A stretch of 64,000 bases of DNA, taken from Helicobacter apodemus (GTDB lineage: Bacteria > Campylobacterota > Campylobacteria > Campylobacterales > Helicobacteraceae). Of this stretch, positions 9,037 to 18,383 are shown in pieces. The stretch lies in contig NZ_JRPC02000003.1 in NCBI RefSeq assembly GCF_000765745.2, positions 47,897-111,896 of the forward strand, read 5' to 3'. The position numbers and the translations under genes are program-made. How positions within the stretch are numbered: position 1 is the first letter of the stretch; each line of letters opens with the position of its first letter. The notes beneath the pieces are model-generated. The model did no database searches and was not told where the DNA came from. It was given only the letters and a program-made list of their open reading frames with translations.

Positions 9037-9576
9037 TCAACCCCTTTTAAAAAGCCGCAAAAACTTGAAAATGAGAATTGATAAAATAACGAAAATCACT
9101 ATAAAATAATTCATCGTTAAAATTTTCTGTATTAATACAAAATGAATAAGAGCGAAAATAACAGCAATATAAACTGCGTAATAGAGTTTGAAACGATGAA
9201 AATAATTCCCCAATATAAAACACACTATAAGAAGTATTAAACTTAAAAACCCAAAATACAAATAATGTTTGCTTTTTAGCTCTTCTAAAATCAAAGAAAA
9301 TTCCCAATTAAAGTCTATTGCAAAAAAGATTCCGCTATGGAGAAGAGCTGCAACTAAGGCTAACAATCCAAAACTTTTTTTAATAGGTTTAAAGATAACC
9401 AAAGAAACCACCAAAAAAACAATACTCACCCATCCGCTAAAAAAATATAAACTCACTAATGGGTCAGCAAAATCACCAATTTTATAGCTTTCAACACCTA
9501 ATACAATCTGCCATAAGAGCAGAAAAACTCCAAACATCAAAAGGGTGTCTAAAAAAATCCCATAATGTTTTTTCAC
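9037..9576 (-). CDS. MsrQ-like membrane partner of MsrP
   Basis: The 179-residue protein is almost entirely hydrophobic, with about six predicted helices. It follows msrP by eight bases on the same strand, the position of msrQ, which encodes a haem b membrane subunit that delivers electrons to MsrP. Histidines in LLHSGIF, NYFHRF and LIHFVLIQ could ligate haem. Sequence similarity to E. coli MsrQ is not obvious by eye, so the assignment rests on topology and neighbour. Confidence 0.65.
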   Translation of the reverse strand: MKKHYGIFLDTLLMFGVFLLLWQIVLGVESYKIGDFADPLVSLYFFSGWVSIVFLVVSLVIFKPIKKSFGLLALVAALLHSGIFFAIDFNWEFSLILEELKSKHYLYFGFLSLILLIVCFILGNYFHRFKLYYAVYIAVIFALIHFVLIQKILTMNYFIVIFVILSILIFKFLRLFKRG

Positions 9577-9584
9577 CTTTATCC

Positions 9585-10583
9585 TTAATAAAGTTTTTTT
9601 CTATCAAGTCCTGCATAAAGATGCTCTACTTCTTTTGCATAACCATTTAAGTATAAAGTCGGAACCCTTCCTCTTTGTCCTATTACACGTTCGCTACTTT
9701 GAGACCATCTAGGATGTGAAACTTCAGGATCAACATTACCATAAAAACCATATTCTCTAGAATTTTCTGCCTCCCAAGTTGAAACAGGCTGTTTTTTCAA
9801 AAATTCTATTTTATTAATAGATTTAATCATTTTATAACCATACTTCCAAGGTACTACCAATCTAATAGGCGCTCCATTTTGTGGCAATAATCTTTTTTTA
9901 TACATTCCAACTGCAAGCATAGACAAAGGATTCCTTGCCTCATCAATCCTCAAACCCTCCTTATAAGGAAAATCAAGAAAACTTGATCCCATACCAAGTC
10001 CTAAGAATCCTCCTTGCATTGGGAATTGCTTAGGATCATAGAGAGTTGTAAAACGGATATATTTTGCTTCTTTAGTAGGTTTAGCAAAGTTAATAAATTC
10101 TCTTAACTCAAATCCAATCCAAGGAATTACCATACTCCAAGCTTCTACACATCTAAACCGATAAATCCTCTCTACTAAAGTCATTTTAGTGATTAATTCT
10201 TCAACATCAATCACAAAAGGTTTTTGCACTTCCCCTTCTATACTGATACTCCAAGGAGAAGTCTTTAAAGAACCTGCTTTATTTTTTGGGTCGCTTTTAG
10301 AATATCCAAATTCATAAAAATTATTATAACTTGTCGCTAATTCCTCTGGAGTTGGGAATATAACATTTCTATTGATCTTTAGCATTTCTTTATCACTCAT
10401 TGGGCGATAATGCAATTTATCCGTTTTATTAACTATATCGGCTAAAAGACTTTCCACACTCAATGCAGCGACTAAACTACCAGCTCCAAGCTTTAAAAAT
10501 CTTCTTCGTTGTTTAAAAAAAATTTCAGGTGTTACCTTTTGATATTCTTTGGGGGTAACTGCTTGATACTTTAACTCTTTCAT
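9585..10583 (-). CDS. msrP: protein-methionine-sulfoxide reductase catalytic subunit MsrP
   Basis: MsrP is a periplasmic molybdopterin enzyme that repairs oxidised methionines in envelope proteins. The 332-residue protein has a twin-arginine signal (RRRFLKLGAGSLVAALS, about residues 26-42). The motif YRFRCVEAWSMVIPW near residue 145 contains the cysteine that binds molybdenum. The sulfite oxidase-type fold continues to the conserved GNVDPEVSHPRWSQ near residue 292. The MsrQ-like gene follows immediately. Confidence 0.93.
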   Translation of the reverse strand: MKELKYQAVTPKEYQKVTPEIFFKQRRRFLKLGAGSLVAALSVESLLADIVNKTDKLHYRPMSDKEMLKINRNVIFPTPEELATSYNNFYEFGYSKSDPKNKAGSLKTSPWSISIEGEVQKPFVIDVEELITKMTLVERIYRFRCVEAWSMVIPWIGFELREFINFAKPTKEAKYIRFTTLYDPKQFPMQGGFLGLGMGSSFLDFPYKEGLRIDEARNPLSMLAVGMYKKRLLPQNGAPIRLVVPWKYGYKMIKSINKIEFLKKQPVSTWEAENSREYGFYGNVDPEVSHPRWSQSSERVIGQRGRVPTLYLNGYAKEVEHLYAGLDRKKLY

Positions 10584-10609
10584 AAAAATTCCTCAATTAG
10601 AAATTAAAT

Positions 10610-12272
10610 TTATAGTAAAAAATCAATGATTGGAGTAGAAAAAATTTCTGAATTTTTAGGTAAATAATGGATAAATTGATCAAGGAATTGTTTATTTAAA
10701 AACATCTCGCCACAAACAATGATGCCTTTGGTATTATAGCTCTCTTCCATATCTCTACTAAAATTAGCAAAAAATTCTGCAAAAGAATCTATAATCCCAA
10801 AACACAATAATTCTTTTTCTACTCCTGCTAATTTAAAACTCATAACAGAACGCAAAGTTTTCAAAGTATCAAGATACACTTTTCCTTCTTCATTACGTTC
10901 TAATTTAAAATCAATACGAGGTCCTTTTTGGCCAACAAAATTTGATGCACACTCTAAAACTTCATAAGCAAGCAACATTAAATCCATAGAATCTACTTTA
11001 AAATCCAATAAAATACCGCACATCCCTATTAACTCTAAAAGATTAAAAGATATTTTTGATTCTTTAGAATAAGTCTCTAACTCCCTTATTAAATCTTGAT
11101 TTTCCTTAGTAAAATTTTTCAACAAAGATTGTGTAGTTTTATTAAATACCTTTAATTCATCAATCCTTAAAGCAATATTAGATTCAAAAGCAAATTCTAA
11201 TGGTTCTTTAAAACTTTGATTAAAATAAAGCATAAAACGCGTTTGCCCTCTACCTAAATAGAGTAGATTCACCTTTTCTAATTTTTCTCTTAAAAGAGCT
11301 TTTTCAAATTCTTTCATAGTGGCATAAGAAATGTCTTTTGCTGCTTCAAAACGATGTTGGAGAATTAAAGAGTTTTTACCCACACTAATCAAAACTGGGG
11401 AAGACTCTTGAACAATGAAATAACAAAGACCAAGCCTTATTTTTTCTTCTTTTAGTGGCAATAAATACAAACCACTATACTCTTCTAAAAATTTTGTCAA
11501 AAGCACTAAAAGCGGTTCATATGGCAAAACACACGTTACAAAAGATTGGGAAAAAAACTCTGTAAAAATGGATTTTGGCTTTAACCTTATAAGAGGCTTT
11601 TCTAAAGTTGCTAAAGCTTGTAGCTCTTCTTTAGAAGCTTTAAAAATTATTTGAGCATTATTCAAACAAAAAGGCATAAACCAATAATCACCTTCTATTT
11701 TTTTAGGATTTTTTTCATCTAGTAAAACCAATTCTTTTTTTCCATAAATAGTCTTTAAAAAAACCCTCTCTCCTTTCTTTAAAGCTTGGGCTAAATGCCC
11801 CAAAGAATCTTCTAATAAAACCTTTGAATTTATAAGCATCTCAGTCTCATTATTAAAAAAATTCAAAGGAGTTTGAGCAAAATTAATAAAATCTCCCCAT
11901 AAATTACAAAAATTTTCACTTTTCCTACTGCTTATTGCCTGTAACTCCAAAGCACTCAAATACAAAGAAGGGATATTATAAGAAGTCTCTAAAGGGGGTT
12001 TATTAATGCTTTGATTATCTTCTAGTACCCTCATTTCTTTAAAACTCCACTGCAAAGATAGTGGAATAACTTTTGATAAATAATCACTAAATTCTAAGAC
12101 AACAGATTCTTCACCACAAACTTGCAAAAAAAAATTCTTCCTCGTCACCATAAAATCTACCTTGTAGAGAATATTTTCTAAGTGCATTATCTAAAATTTT
12201 TACAATAAAACTCTTAACATTTTGCGAACTTTGAAATTCTTCAATAAAACCAAAAACTAAAGAAATATTCAC
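10610..12272 (-). pseudogene. hydE: hydrogenase maturation gene hydE, frameshifted at a T9 run
   Basis: HydE is needed for activity of the HydABC nickel-iron hydrogenase in Helicobacter and Wolinella. Gene order hydA-B-C-D-E supports the call. The frame from the GTG at 12272, one base after the hydD stop, gives VNISLVFGF and then YGDEEEFFF, and stops after ASLW. Reading one T fewer in the T9 run at 12126-12134 joins it to LQVCGEESVVLEF and the remaining 500 residues, giving about 553 residues in all. The N-terminal part looks acylphosphatase-like. As written the gene is interrupted, so it is either phase-OFF, a fresh mutation, or a sequencing error. The long downstream frame runs from 12187 to 10610. 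Confidence 0.8.
12126..12134 (-). repeat. T9 homopolymer at the hydE frameshift
   Basis: Nine A on the plus strand read TTTTTTTTT in hydE. Eight T would fuse the short upstream frame to the long downstream frame. The run is long enough to slip. Confidence 0.85.
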
Positions 12273-12273
12273 T

Positions 12274-12810
12274 CTAATAGCCCTTATAAGAAAAACGTGC
12301 AACCTCTTGCAAGTTTTGATTACTTTTTTTACAAACTTTTATACCTAAGGATTCTAAATATTCAATAGCCTTTGCTTCCATAATTTTCGCTGCTTGTAAA
12401 ATCTCTTTAGATAATTCAAAAGTTGGGTCTGTACCAATAACAAAGGGCTTCACACCTAAGATTTTTGTAGGTGGTAAATCTCCTAGCATTTCAATCATCT
12501 TTAAAGTTTGCAACATTTCAACTTCATGGGCACTTCCAGCCCAAGTAATATTGTTAGGAACGGCACTAAAATCAAAGAAATAAACATCACCAACTTTTGC
12601 ATCGTTAGCATCTATACAATCTAAAATTAAAACTTGCTGGTATTGAGTAATAAGCGGAATTAGGTGTTGTGCCATCGTCCCTCCATCAACAATATCAACA
12701 CTGCTCTCCCCGCTAAAAGTATAATTGACTTTAAGAAGATTTGAAAGATGAACTCCAATTCCTTCATCCCCAAATAAAATATTACCTATGCCTAGAATCA
12801 AAATCTTCAA
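12274..12810 (-). CDS. hydD: hydrogenase maturation protease HydD
   Basis: HydD is the endopeptidase that trims the C-terminus of the hydrogenase large subunit after nickel insertion. The 178-residue protein starts with the family motif ILGIGNILFGDEGIGVH (about residues 4-20), whose Glu contributes to nickel recognition. The second acidic site is in LILDCIDA near residue 65, and the His region SAHEVEM is near residue 97. It lies eight bases after hydC and one base before hydE, within the hyd operon. Confidence 0.92.
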   Translation of the reverse strand: MKILILGIGNILFGDEGIGVHLSNLLKVNYTFSGESSVDIVDGGTMAQHLIPLITQYQQVLILDCIDANDAKVGDVYFFDFSAVPNNITWAGSAHEVEMLQTLKMIEMLGDLPPTKILGVKPFVIGTDPTFELSKEILQAAKIMEAKAIEYLESLGIKVCKKSNQNLQEVARFSYKGY

Positions 12811-12818
12811 AAACTACC

Positions 12819-13496
12819 TTAATGTTGTCCATCTTTTTCGAATTTATAACCACTAACAATAGTATCAACACCAGCTCCAGGATACCTTGTTGCATTCCAA
12901 ACTGCCATATAAATATGTATAGGGAGAAAAATAATAAATGCCCAAGTTAGTATATGGTGTATTCCTCTAACATTTGCAATCCCTCCAAAGAATACCTCTA
13001 AAGGTCTAAGAAAAGATAAAAATCCACCAAGCCCTTCGTGAAAAACATGGGCATATAAAATTAATCCAGTAAGAGAAATAGCAAAGATTAAAAACATAAC
13101 ACCTATATAAGTTACAAGCTGAATGGGATTATAAGCTCCTTTTATATGAGGATGCGCTGCTATAAATAAATAATTTCCTATAATCTTAACCCATACAATA
13201 GGATTAATAAGATCTAAAAATGAACGTCTTTCGATATGGCATTCTTTAGAAAAGAGAAAAATATAAATCCTAAAAATTGAAACCGCAATTAGCAAAAAGC
13301 CAAAAATAAGATGCCAACTACGCATTAAAGCATATAAAAAGCCCACCGGCTCTCCTGTAAAATTATTCGGTGCTAAAAAAGGATAAGCAATATAAAAGCC
13401 TGTTGCTATTAATGCAAAAATAGAAAAAGCTCTTATCCAATGGAATATCCTTGTAAGTCTTGAAAACTCATAAATGGATCGGTATTTTGTCTCCAT
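12819..13496 (-). CDS. hydC: Ni/Fe hydrogenase b-type cytochrome subunit HydC
   Basis: HydC anchors HydAB in the inner membrane and passes electrons from hydrogen to menaquinone through two b haems. I place the start at 13496, where AAAGGAGAAGAAT precedes METK; a further upstream frame lacks support. The 225-residue protein has four main hydrophobic helices. Histidines likely to ligate haem occur in IFHWIRAF, RSWHLIFGF, GIHHILTW and LPIHIYMA. The gene starts 11 bases after the hydB stop. Confidence 0.93.
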   Translation of the reverse strand: METKYRSIYEFSRLTRIFHWIRAFSIFALIATGFYIAYPFLAPNNFTGEPVGFLYALMRSWHLIFGFLLIAVSIFRIYIFLFSKECHIERRSFLDLINPIVWVKIIGNYLFIAAHPHIKGAYNPIQLVTYIGVMFLIFAISLTGLILYAHVFHEGLGGFLSFLRPLEVFFGGIANVRGIHHILTWAFIIFLPIHIYMAVWNATRYPGAGVDTIVSGYKFEKDGQH

Positions 13497-13507
13497 ATTC
13501 TTCTCCT

Positions 13508-15244
13508 TTAGCATTTAAGATTCATAGCAATAGGATCTAATTTATATTGCCCTATCTCATTCCCTTTTGTATCCATTAAATGCACAGAACAAGCGATACA
13601 AGGGTCAAAAGAATGGATAGTGCGAATAATCTCTAAAGGCTGTGTAATATCTTCAACCTTAGTGCCAATTAAAGAAAATTCATAAGGTCCCATTTGTTCT
13701 TTTGAATCTTTTGGTCCAGCATTCCAAGTGCTAGGAACGACACATTGATAATTAGATACAACGCCATCTTTAATTCTAATCCAATGGCTAAGTGTCCCTC
13801 TAGGAACATTACCAATATAACGACCTTTATATTCTTTATTGTTGTCAATTTTATAAGGAGCACAAGTGCTTTGATCACCAGTTTTTAGATTTTCAACCAA
13901 AGAATTAAAAGCTTCAATGCCATAATTAGCAGAGAGTTTGCACTCTAATGCTCTAGCTGCAGTTCTTCCTAATGTTGAAAAAAGAGCTTCTACAGGTAAT
14001 CCAGTATCTTTTAAAAATTGATTTACAATTTGAGTAATCCTAGGATTCTTCGCCGCTAACCCAACTACCATGGCCGCTAAAGGTCCCACCTCCATAGCAT
14101 CTCCCTCATAACGAGGAGATTTTATCCAGCTATATTTTCCTTTAATATCTAAAGCCTTAGTATGAATAGGTTTGCCATCTGGTCCAATGGTATCAGCATC
14201 AACAAAACCTGTATAATTAGCCTCTGTTTCTCCATCATAAGGGTGAAGTGGTTGATTATTTTTATACCAAGAATGTGTAGCTTCCTCTGTGATTAACTCC
14301 TCATTTAAGTCATAAAGCTTTGAAATATCACCATTTCTTACAATACCAGTGCTATATAAAGTTTCTTTTCTATTAATAGGTATCTCTGCGTGACAGAGGA
14401 AATTTCTTACTCCACAACCCTTTAAAACACTAGGTTCATTTTTATAAACCTCTGCTGCCATTACAATATCTGCATAATAACCACGATTTACAAAATCTGC
14501 ACATTCCTTATACTTTGTTAGCCAATCACCCAATCTTGTAGGATCTAAAATATCTACTACACAAGTAACTCCACCCACAGTTAGACTCTGAGGATGAGGC
14601 TGTTTAGCCCCAAAAATTGCCATAAGTTGAGCCATCACCCTTTGAATTTCAAGAGCCTTTAAGTAATGAGATAAAACAATAAGATTTTGCTCGGGTGAAA
14701 ATCTATAAGTCTTATGCCCCCAATAACCATTAGCAAAGGGACCAAGACCTTGTTTAGAGCTTGCAAACTTCTTCACACGTTCTTGAACTGCTTTTAACTC
14801 ATCTGCTCCTGCAGCAATAGGATTATCTACATATTTAAAGGCAAGTTCTGAAGCTTTTTTTGGGTCTGCTTTAAGGGCAGAAGTAATATCACACCAATCA
14901 AGCCCATGTAGATGATAAAAATGCACTAAATGATCGTGTAAAACCAAAGAAACATTCATTAAAGAGCGAACCATTTCTGCATTAAAGGGAACTTGAATCC
15001 CTAAAGCATCCTCTACTGCTGAAATCCCTGCTTTATAATGAGAAAATGTGCAAACTCCACAAATTCTTTGCACCATAAAACCAACATCTCTAGGATCTCT
15101 ATTTTTCACAATAACTTCAATACCCCTCCATAAAGTGGAGCTAGAATAAGCATCAGTAATAACATTATTATCATCAACAATCACTTCAATTCTTAAATGT
15201 CCTTCAATTCTAGTAATAGGATCAACAATAATTCTTTTTGACAT
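13508..15244 (-). CDS. hydB: Ni-Fe hydrogenase large subunit HydB
   Basis: HydB holds the Ni-Fe active site of the membrane-bound uptake hydrogenase. The 578-residue protein has both metal-binding motifs: RICGVCTFSH (Cys 62 and 65) and DPCIACSVH (about 547-555). The 23 residues after that histidine would be removed by HydD. The length and motifs are intact. The enzyme works in the periplasm, carried out with the Tat-exported small subunit encoded directly upstream. A strong ribosome site precedes the ATG. Confidence 0.97.
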   Translation of the reverse strand: MSKRIIVDPITRIEGHLRIEVIVDDNNVITDAYSSSTLWRGIEVIVKNRDPRDVGFMVQRICGVCTFSHYKAGISAVEDALGIQVPFNAEMVRSLMNVSLVLHDHLVHFYHLHGLDWCDITSALKADPKKASELAFKYVDNPIAAGADELKAVQERVKKFASSKQGLGPFANGYWGHKTYRFSPEQNLIVLSHYLKALEIQRVMAQLMAIFGAKQPHPQSLTVGGVTCVVDILDPTRLGDWLTKYKECADFVNRGYYADIVMAAEVYKNEPSVLKGCGVRNFLCHAEIPINRKETLYSTGIVRNGDISKLYDLNEELITEEATHSWYKNNQPLHPYDGETEANYTGFVDADTIGPDGKPIHTKALDIKGKYSWIKSPRYEGDAMEVGPLAAMVVGLAAKNPRITQIVNQFLKDTGLPVEALFSTLGRTAARALECKLSANYGIEAFNSLVENLKTGDQSTCAPYKIDNNKEYKGRYIGNVPRGTLSHWIRIKDGVVSNYQCVVPSTWNAGPKDSKEQMGPYEFSLIGTKVEDITQPLEIIRTIHSFDPCIACSVHLMDTKGNEIGQYKLDPIAMNLKC

Positions 15245-15255
15245 AAGCCCCTCCT

Positions 15256-16413
15256 TTATTGGTTATCTTTTTTGATATTAGTTAATATTGCGTGAGCTGC
15301 TATACCAATTGCAGCAGCACCTAGCAAAGTAATCCCAATATTATCAGCGGTTCTATCTGCACCACCAAAGAATGGTGTATTATACAGCTTATTGGCCATA
15401 GGCTCTTCAAAAGGACCCATTGTATCCCAAAAATTTGGTTCACTACAGCCTATACAACCATGCCCTGCTTGAATAGGCCAACTTGTATGGGAATTAAAAC
15501 GGAGCTTAGAACAATTATTAAAAGTGTAAGGTCCTTTACAACCCATTTTATAGAGACAATAACTATCTTTTGCACCATCATCCCCAAAAGCTTGCACGAA
15601 CTCTCCTGCATCAAAATGCCCTCTTCTCTCACAAAGATCGTGAATCCTAAGTCCATAAGCCCATTTTGGACGATTAAATGCATCAAGACTTGGTAATGTC
15701 CCAAAAAGAATAAAATGAATAACATTACCAACAATATTTTTTTCACTTGGCGGACAACCAGGAACATTAATCACTGGTTTATTAATAACTTGACTTAAAG
15801 GTTTTGTTGCTGTTGGATTTGGATTAGCTGCTTGAATTCCACCAAAGCTAGAACAGGTGCCAATTGCAAAAATAGCCGCTGCGTGTTCACTTGCCTCTAC
15901 AGTGCCTTGCCAACCCGTCTTTCCATGTGCCCCAATAGTTAGATACTGCCCTTCTAATCCAGTAGGGATTCCTCCCTCCACCATTAACACATAACGACCT
16001 TTATATTTTTCAATAGCAGCTTCTAAATTATGTTCTGCTTGAAATCCTGAAGCTGCCATAAGTGTTTCATGGTATTCTAAAGAGATGTAATCAAAAATCA
16101 AACTATCAATGCCTGGTCCATCACTTCTAAGCAAACTCTCACTACAACCCGTGCATTCTGCCATATGCAGCCAAATAACAGGTAATCTATCGGCTACTTC
16201 AGCCGCTTTTGCAGTAAGAGGAACAAAACTTGCAGGAAGTGAAAGCATAGCAGTCATTGCTCCTGCCCATTTCATAAAATCTCTTCGTGAGATTCCATTT
16301 CGCCTTAAAGCTTTAGTTATACTATTCCCTTTTTTAAGAGCAGGGATTTTATGAATCTCTTCTAGTCTCTTTTGTGCCTTTTCAAGAAGGACTTGTTCTC
16401 TTTGCATTTCCAT
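15256..16413 (-). CDS. hydA: Ni-Fe hydrogenase small subunit HydA
   Basis: HydA carries three iron-sulfur clusters that wire the Ni-Fe site to cytochrome b. The 385-residue protein has a twin-arginine signal with a long N-region (SRRDFMKWAG, Arg 43-44). The proximal cluster motif CTGC is at 87-90, and further cysteines lie in GTCSSFGG, PGCPPSE, MGCKGPYTFNNC and HGCIGCSEPNFWD. A hydrophobic segment near residues 360-377 is the C-terminal membrane anchor. It is first in the hyd operon, with AAGGAG before the ATG. Confidence 0.97.
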   Translation of the reverse strand: MEMQREQVLLEKAQKRLEEIHKIPALKKGNSITKALRRNGISRRDFMKWAGAMTAMLSLPASFVPLTAKAAEVADRLPVIWLHMAECTGCSESLLRSDGPGIDSLIFDYISLEYHETLMAASGFQAEHNLEAAIEKYKGRYVLMVEGGIPTGLEGQYLTIGAHGKTGWQGTVEASEHAAAIFAIGTCSSFGGIQAANPNPTATKPLSQVINKPVINVPGCPPSEKNIVGNVIHFILFGTLPSLDAFNRPKWAYGLRIHDLCERRGHFDAGEFVQAFGDDGAKDSYCLYKMGCKGPYTFNNCSKLRFNSHTSWPIQAGHGCIGCSEPNFWDTMGPFEEPMANKLYNTPFFGGADRTADNIGITLLGAAAIGIAAHAILTNIKKDNQ

Positions 16414-16481
16414 ATCATCTCCTTAATACTATGATTTTTTTGGTAAAATTAAATCTATCTCTTTTATGCTTAAAAAATACT

Positions 16482-16518
16482 AAGTTATAAAAAATTATTA
16501 TGTAACTCAAAGTTATAA
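16482..16518 (-). promoter_or_regulatory. direct repeats upstream of hydA (possible operator)
   Basis: The plus-strand nonamer AAGTTATAA occurs at 16482-16490 and again at 16510-16518, 28 bases apart, in the 113 bases between mreC and hydA. The region is very AT-rich and contains possible -10 sequences. Hydrogenase genes in Helicobacter are metal-regulated (NikR, Fur), so an operator is plausible, but I cannot match a known box securely. Confidence 0.35.
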
Positions 16519-16526
16519 AATTATAT

Positions 16527-17324
16527 TTACGAATCTTCATTCCCGATTTCTATATCATAGTTTTGAATATCTATAAGCCAATAAAATCGTGCAACTTTAT
16601 CCAAAGCGGGTTTAATAAGTGCAACTTGATAACCTTGCCTATACTCTACACTCTGAACTTCTCCCACTAAAATTTCAGGATAAAAAATATTATCATAGCC
16701 GCTTGTATAAACAATATCTCCTATTTGCACAGGAGGAAAAAGAGGGATATAATCCACAATAAAGCCTTTATTAGCATCATACTTTGCAATACCAGGTATT
16801 TTATTTTCACCAATTACCGTGCTATAGGTACATTTCTCATCACCATTTAAATAACCTATAAGGCGATGATTTTCAAATTTGGCAATTCCCGCCACAGCGT
16901 TATTATGTATAAGCCCAAATATAAGCTTATCATCAGGCTTCTTATCAAAATCAGATTGCAACCAAATCTTTGCATAATTATTCATATCCACATACGAAAT
17001 ATTACGAACAAAATGAATATTTGGCAAATCTATTGGTAACCTTGAAGAAACCGATTCTAAAAGTTCTTTATATTCTACATTTAAAGCATTAAAAAAGTAT
17101 TCAATTTGTTGCTTATCTCTTAATTCATTGTTTAAATACTTGATTTGCTCCGCTTGCTGGAAATGACGCGTAATAGTATTAATGATATTATTATTAATAT
17201 TTAAGATTCCTATTTTAATAGCACTGCTAAGACGCAAGACTTCTGAATGAATTTCTTTAGATATTTTTGTAGAAACAAAAAGCGTAACAGCAATAAAAAC
17301 AATCCAAAGAAAGACTTTTTTCAT
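16527..17324 (-). CDS. mreC: rod shape-determining protein MreC
   Basis: MreC is a bitopic inner-membrane protein that links the MreB cytoskeleton to periplasmic cell wall synthesis. The 265-residue protein has an N-terminal membrane anchor (about residues 4-22), a helical stretch likely to be coiled-coil near 45-85, and a beta-rich C-terminal domain with GDIVYTSGYDNIFYPEILVG near residue 217. It follows mreB by three bases. The order mreB-mreC after clpX matches H. pylori. Confidence 0.92.
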   Translation of the reverse strand: MKKVFLWIVFIAVTLFVSTKISKEIHSEVLRLSSAIKIGILNINNNIINTITRHFQQAEQIKYLNNELRDKQQIEYFFNALNVEYKELLESVSSRLPIDLPNIHFVRNISYVDMNNYAKIWLQSDFDKKPDDKLIFGLIHNNAVAGIAKFENHRLIGYLNGDEKCTYSTVIGENKIPGIAKYDANKGFIVDYIPLFPPVQIGDIVYTSGYDNIFYPEILVGEVQSVEYRQGYQVALIKPALDKVARFYWLIDIQNYDIEIGNEDS

Positions 17325-17327
17325 TCA

Positions 17328-18362
17328 CTACTCATAAGATAGTTGCTGAAGAACATCGATTTCCTCTAAAGCCTTTCCCGTTCCTTTTGCAACACATAAT
17401 AATGGTTCATCACCAACATAAACAGGTAATTTGACAATATCAGAAAGATATTTATCTAAACCTCGAATCAAAGCCCCTCCACCGGTTAAAACAATGCCAT
17501 TTTCAACAATATCTCCCGCTAAATCTGGGGGCATTTGTTCTAATACATCTTTTAAGGCATTAGAAATTTCCTTAAGGGGTTCTTTCATAGCCTCTCTTAC
17601 ATCTTCACTTGTTAGTTCTATAGTATTTAATAATCCACTTACTTGATCCCTCCCTTTAACCTGCATATTAAGAGGTTCATCAAGACTAATAGCTGAACCA
17701 ATTTGTATCTTTATCTCTTCTCCTGTCCTATCCCCAATAAGCAAACTATATTTACGACGCACATAATCCACAACTGCATTATCTAGCTTATCTCCTGCCG
17801 TTCTTAAAGATTTTGAAATTACCAATCCACCAAGTGATATAACTCCAATTTCTGTCGTCCCCCCTCCAATATCTACAACCAAACTTCCTTTTGGTTCTTT
17901 AACGGGTAGTCCAGCACCTATAGCTGCTGCCATAGGCTCTTCAATTAAAAATACCTCTCTAGCACCTGCACTAATAGCCGATTCTCTTACAGCCTTTCTT
18001 TCAACCCCTGTTAGCCCATAAGGCACACACACAATAATTCTAGGACGCATTAAAGCCTTCCTTTTATGAGCTTTTTCAATAAAATAACGAAGCATTTTCT
18101 CTGTCATATCAAAATCTGCAATAACGCCATCTTTCATAGGGCGAACTGCTAAAATGTTCCCTGGTGTTTTCCCAACCATTTCTTTAGCTTCGTGCCCAAC
18201 TGCTAAAACTTTATTTTTACCATAACGATCATTTTGCACAGCCACCACAGAAGGTTCATTAATAATAACACCTTGACCCTTGATAAGCACAATAGTGTTT
18301 GCTGTCCCAAGATCTATAGAAATATCATGTGAAAACCAACCGATTATTTTATCTATCAACAT
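17328..18362 (-). CDS. mreB: rod shape-determining protein MreB
   Basis: MreB is the bacterial actin that guides lateral wall growth. The 344-residue length is standard. Actin-fold ATP motifs are present: DIGTANTIVLIKG would be phosphate loop 1 and reads IDLGTANTIVLIKG near residue 16, VVDIGGGTTEIGV is phosphate loop 2 near residue 162, and GIVLTGGGALIRGLD is the adenosine loop near residue 289. It lies 21 bases after clpX on the same strand. Confidence 0.97.
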   Translation of the reverse strand: MLIDKIIGWFSHDISIDLGTANTIVLIKGQGVIINEPSVVAVQNDRYGKNKVLAVGHEAKEMVGKTPGNILAVRPMKDGVIADFDMTEKMLRYFIEKAHKRKALMRPRIIVCVPYGLTGVERKAVRESAISAGAREVFLIEEPMAAAIGAGLPVKEPKGSLVVDIGGGTTEIGVISLGGLVISKSLRTAGDKLDNAVVDYVRRKYSLLIGDRTGEEIKIQIGSAISLDEPLNMQVKGRDQVSGLLNTIELTSEDVREAMKEPLKEISNALKDVLEQMPPDLAGDIVENGIVLTGGGALIRGLDKYLSDIVKLPVYVGDEPLLCVAKGTGKALEEIDVLQQLSYE

Positions 18363-18383
18363 ATTCTCTCTCTTTTAATAAAT

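Noticed and set aside
9459..9650. Plus-strand open frame across the msrP/msrQ-like junction
   Set aside because: It is antisense to two genes and carries no domain features.
12111..12302. Separate 63-residue protein at the hydD/hydE junction
   Set aside because: Its sequence continues into HydE when one T is removed, so it is the N-terminal part of hydE and not a gene of its own.
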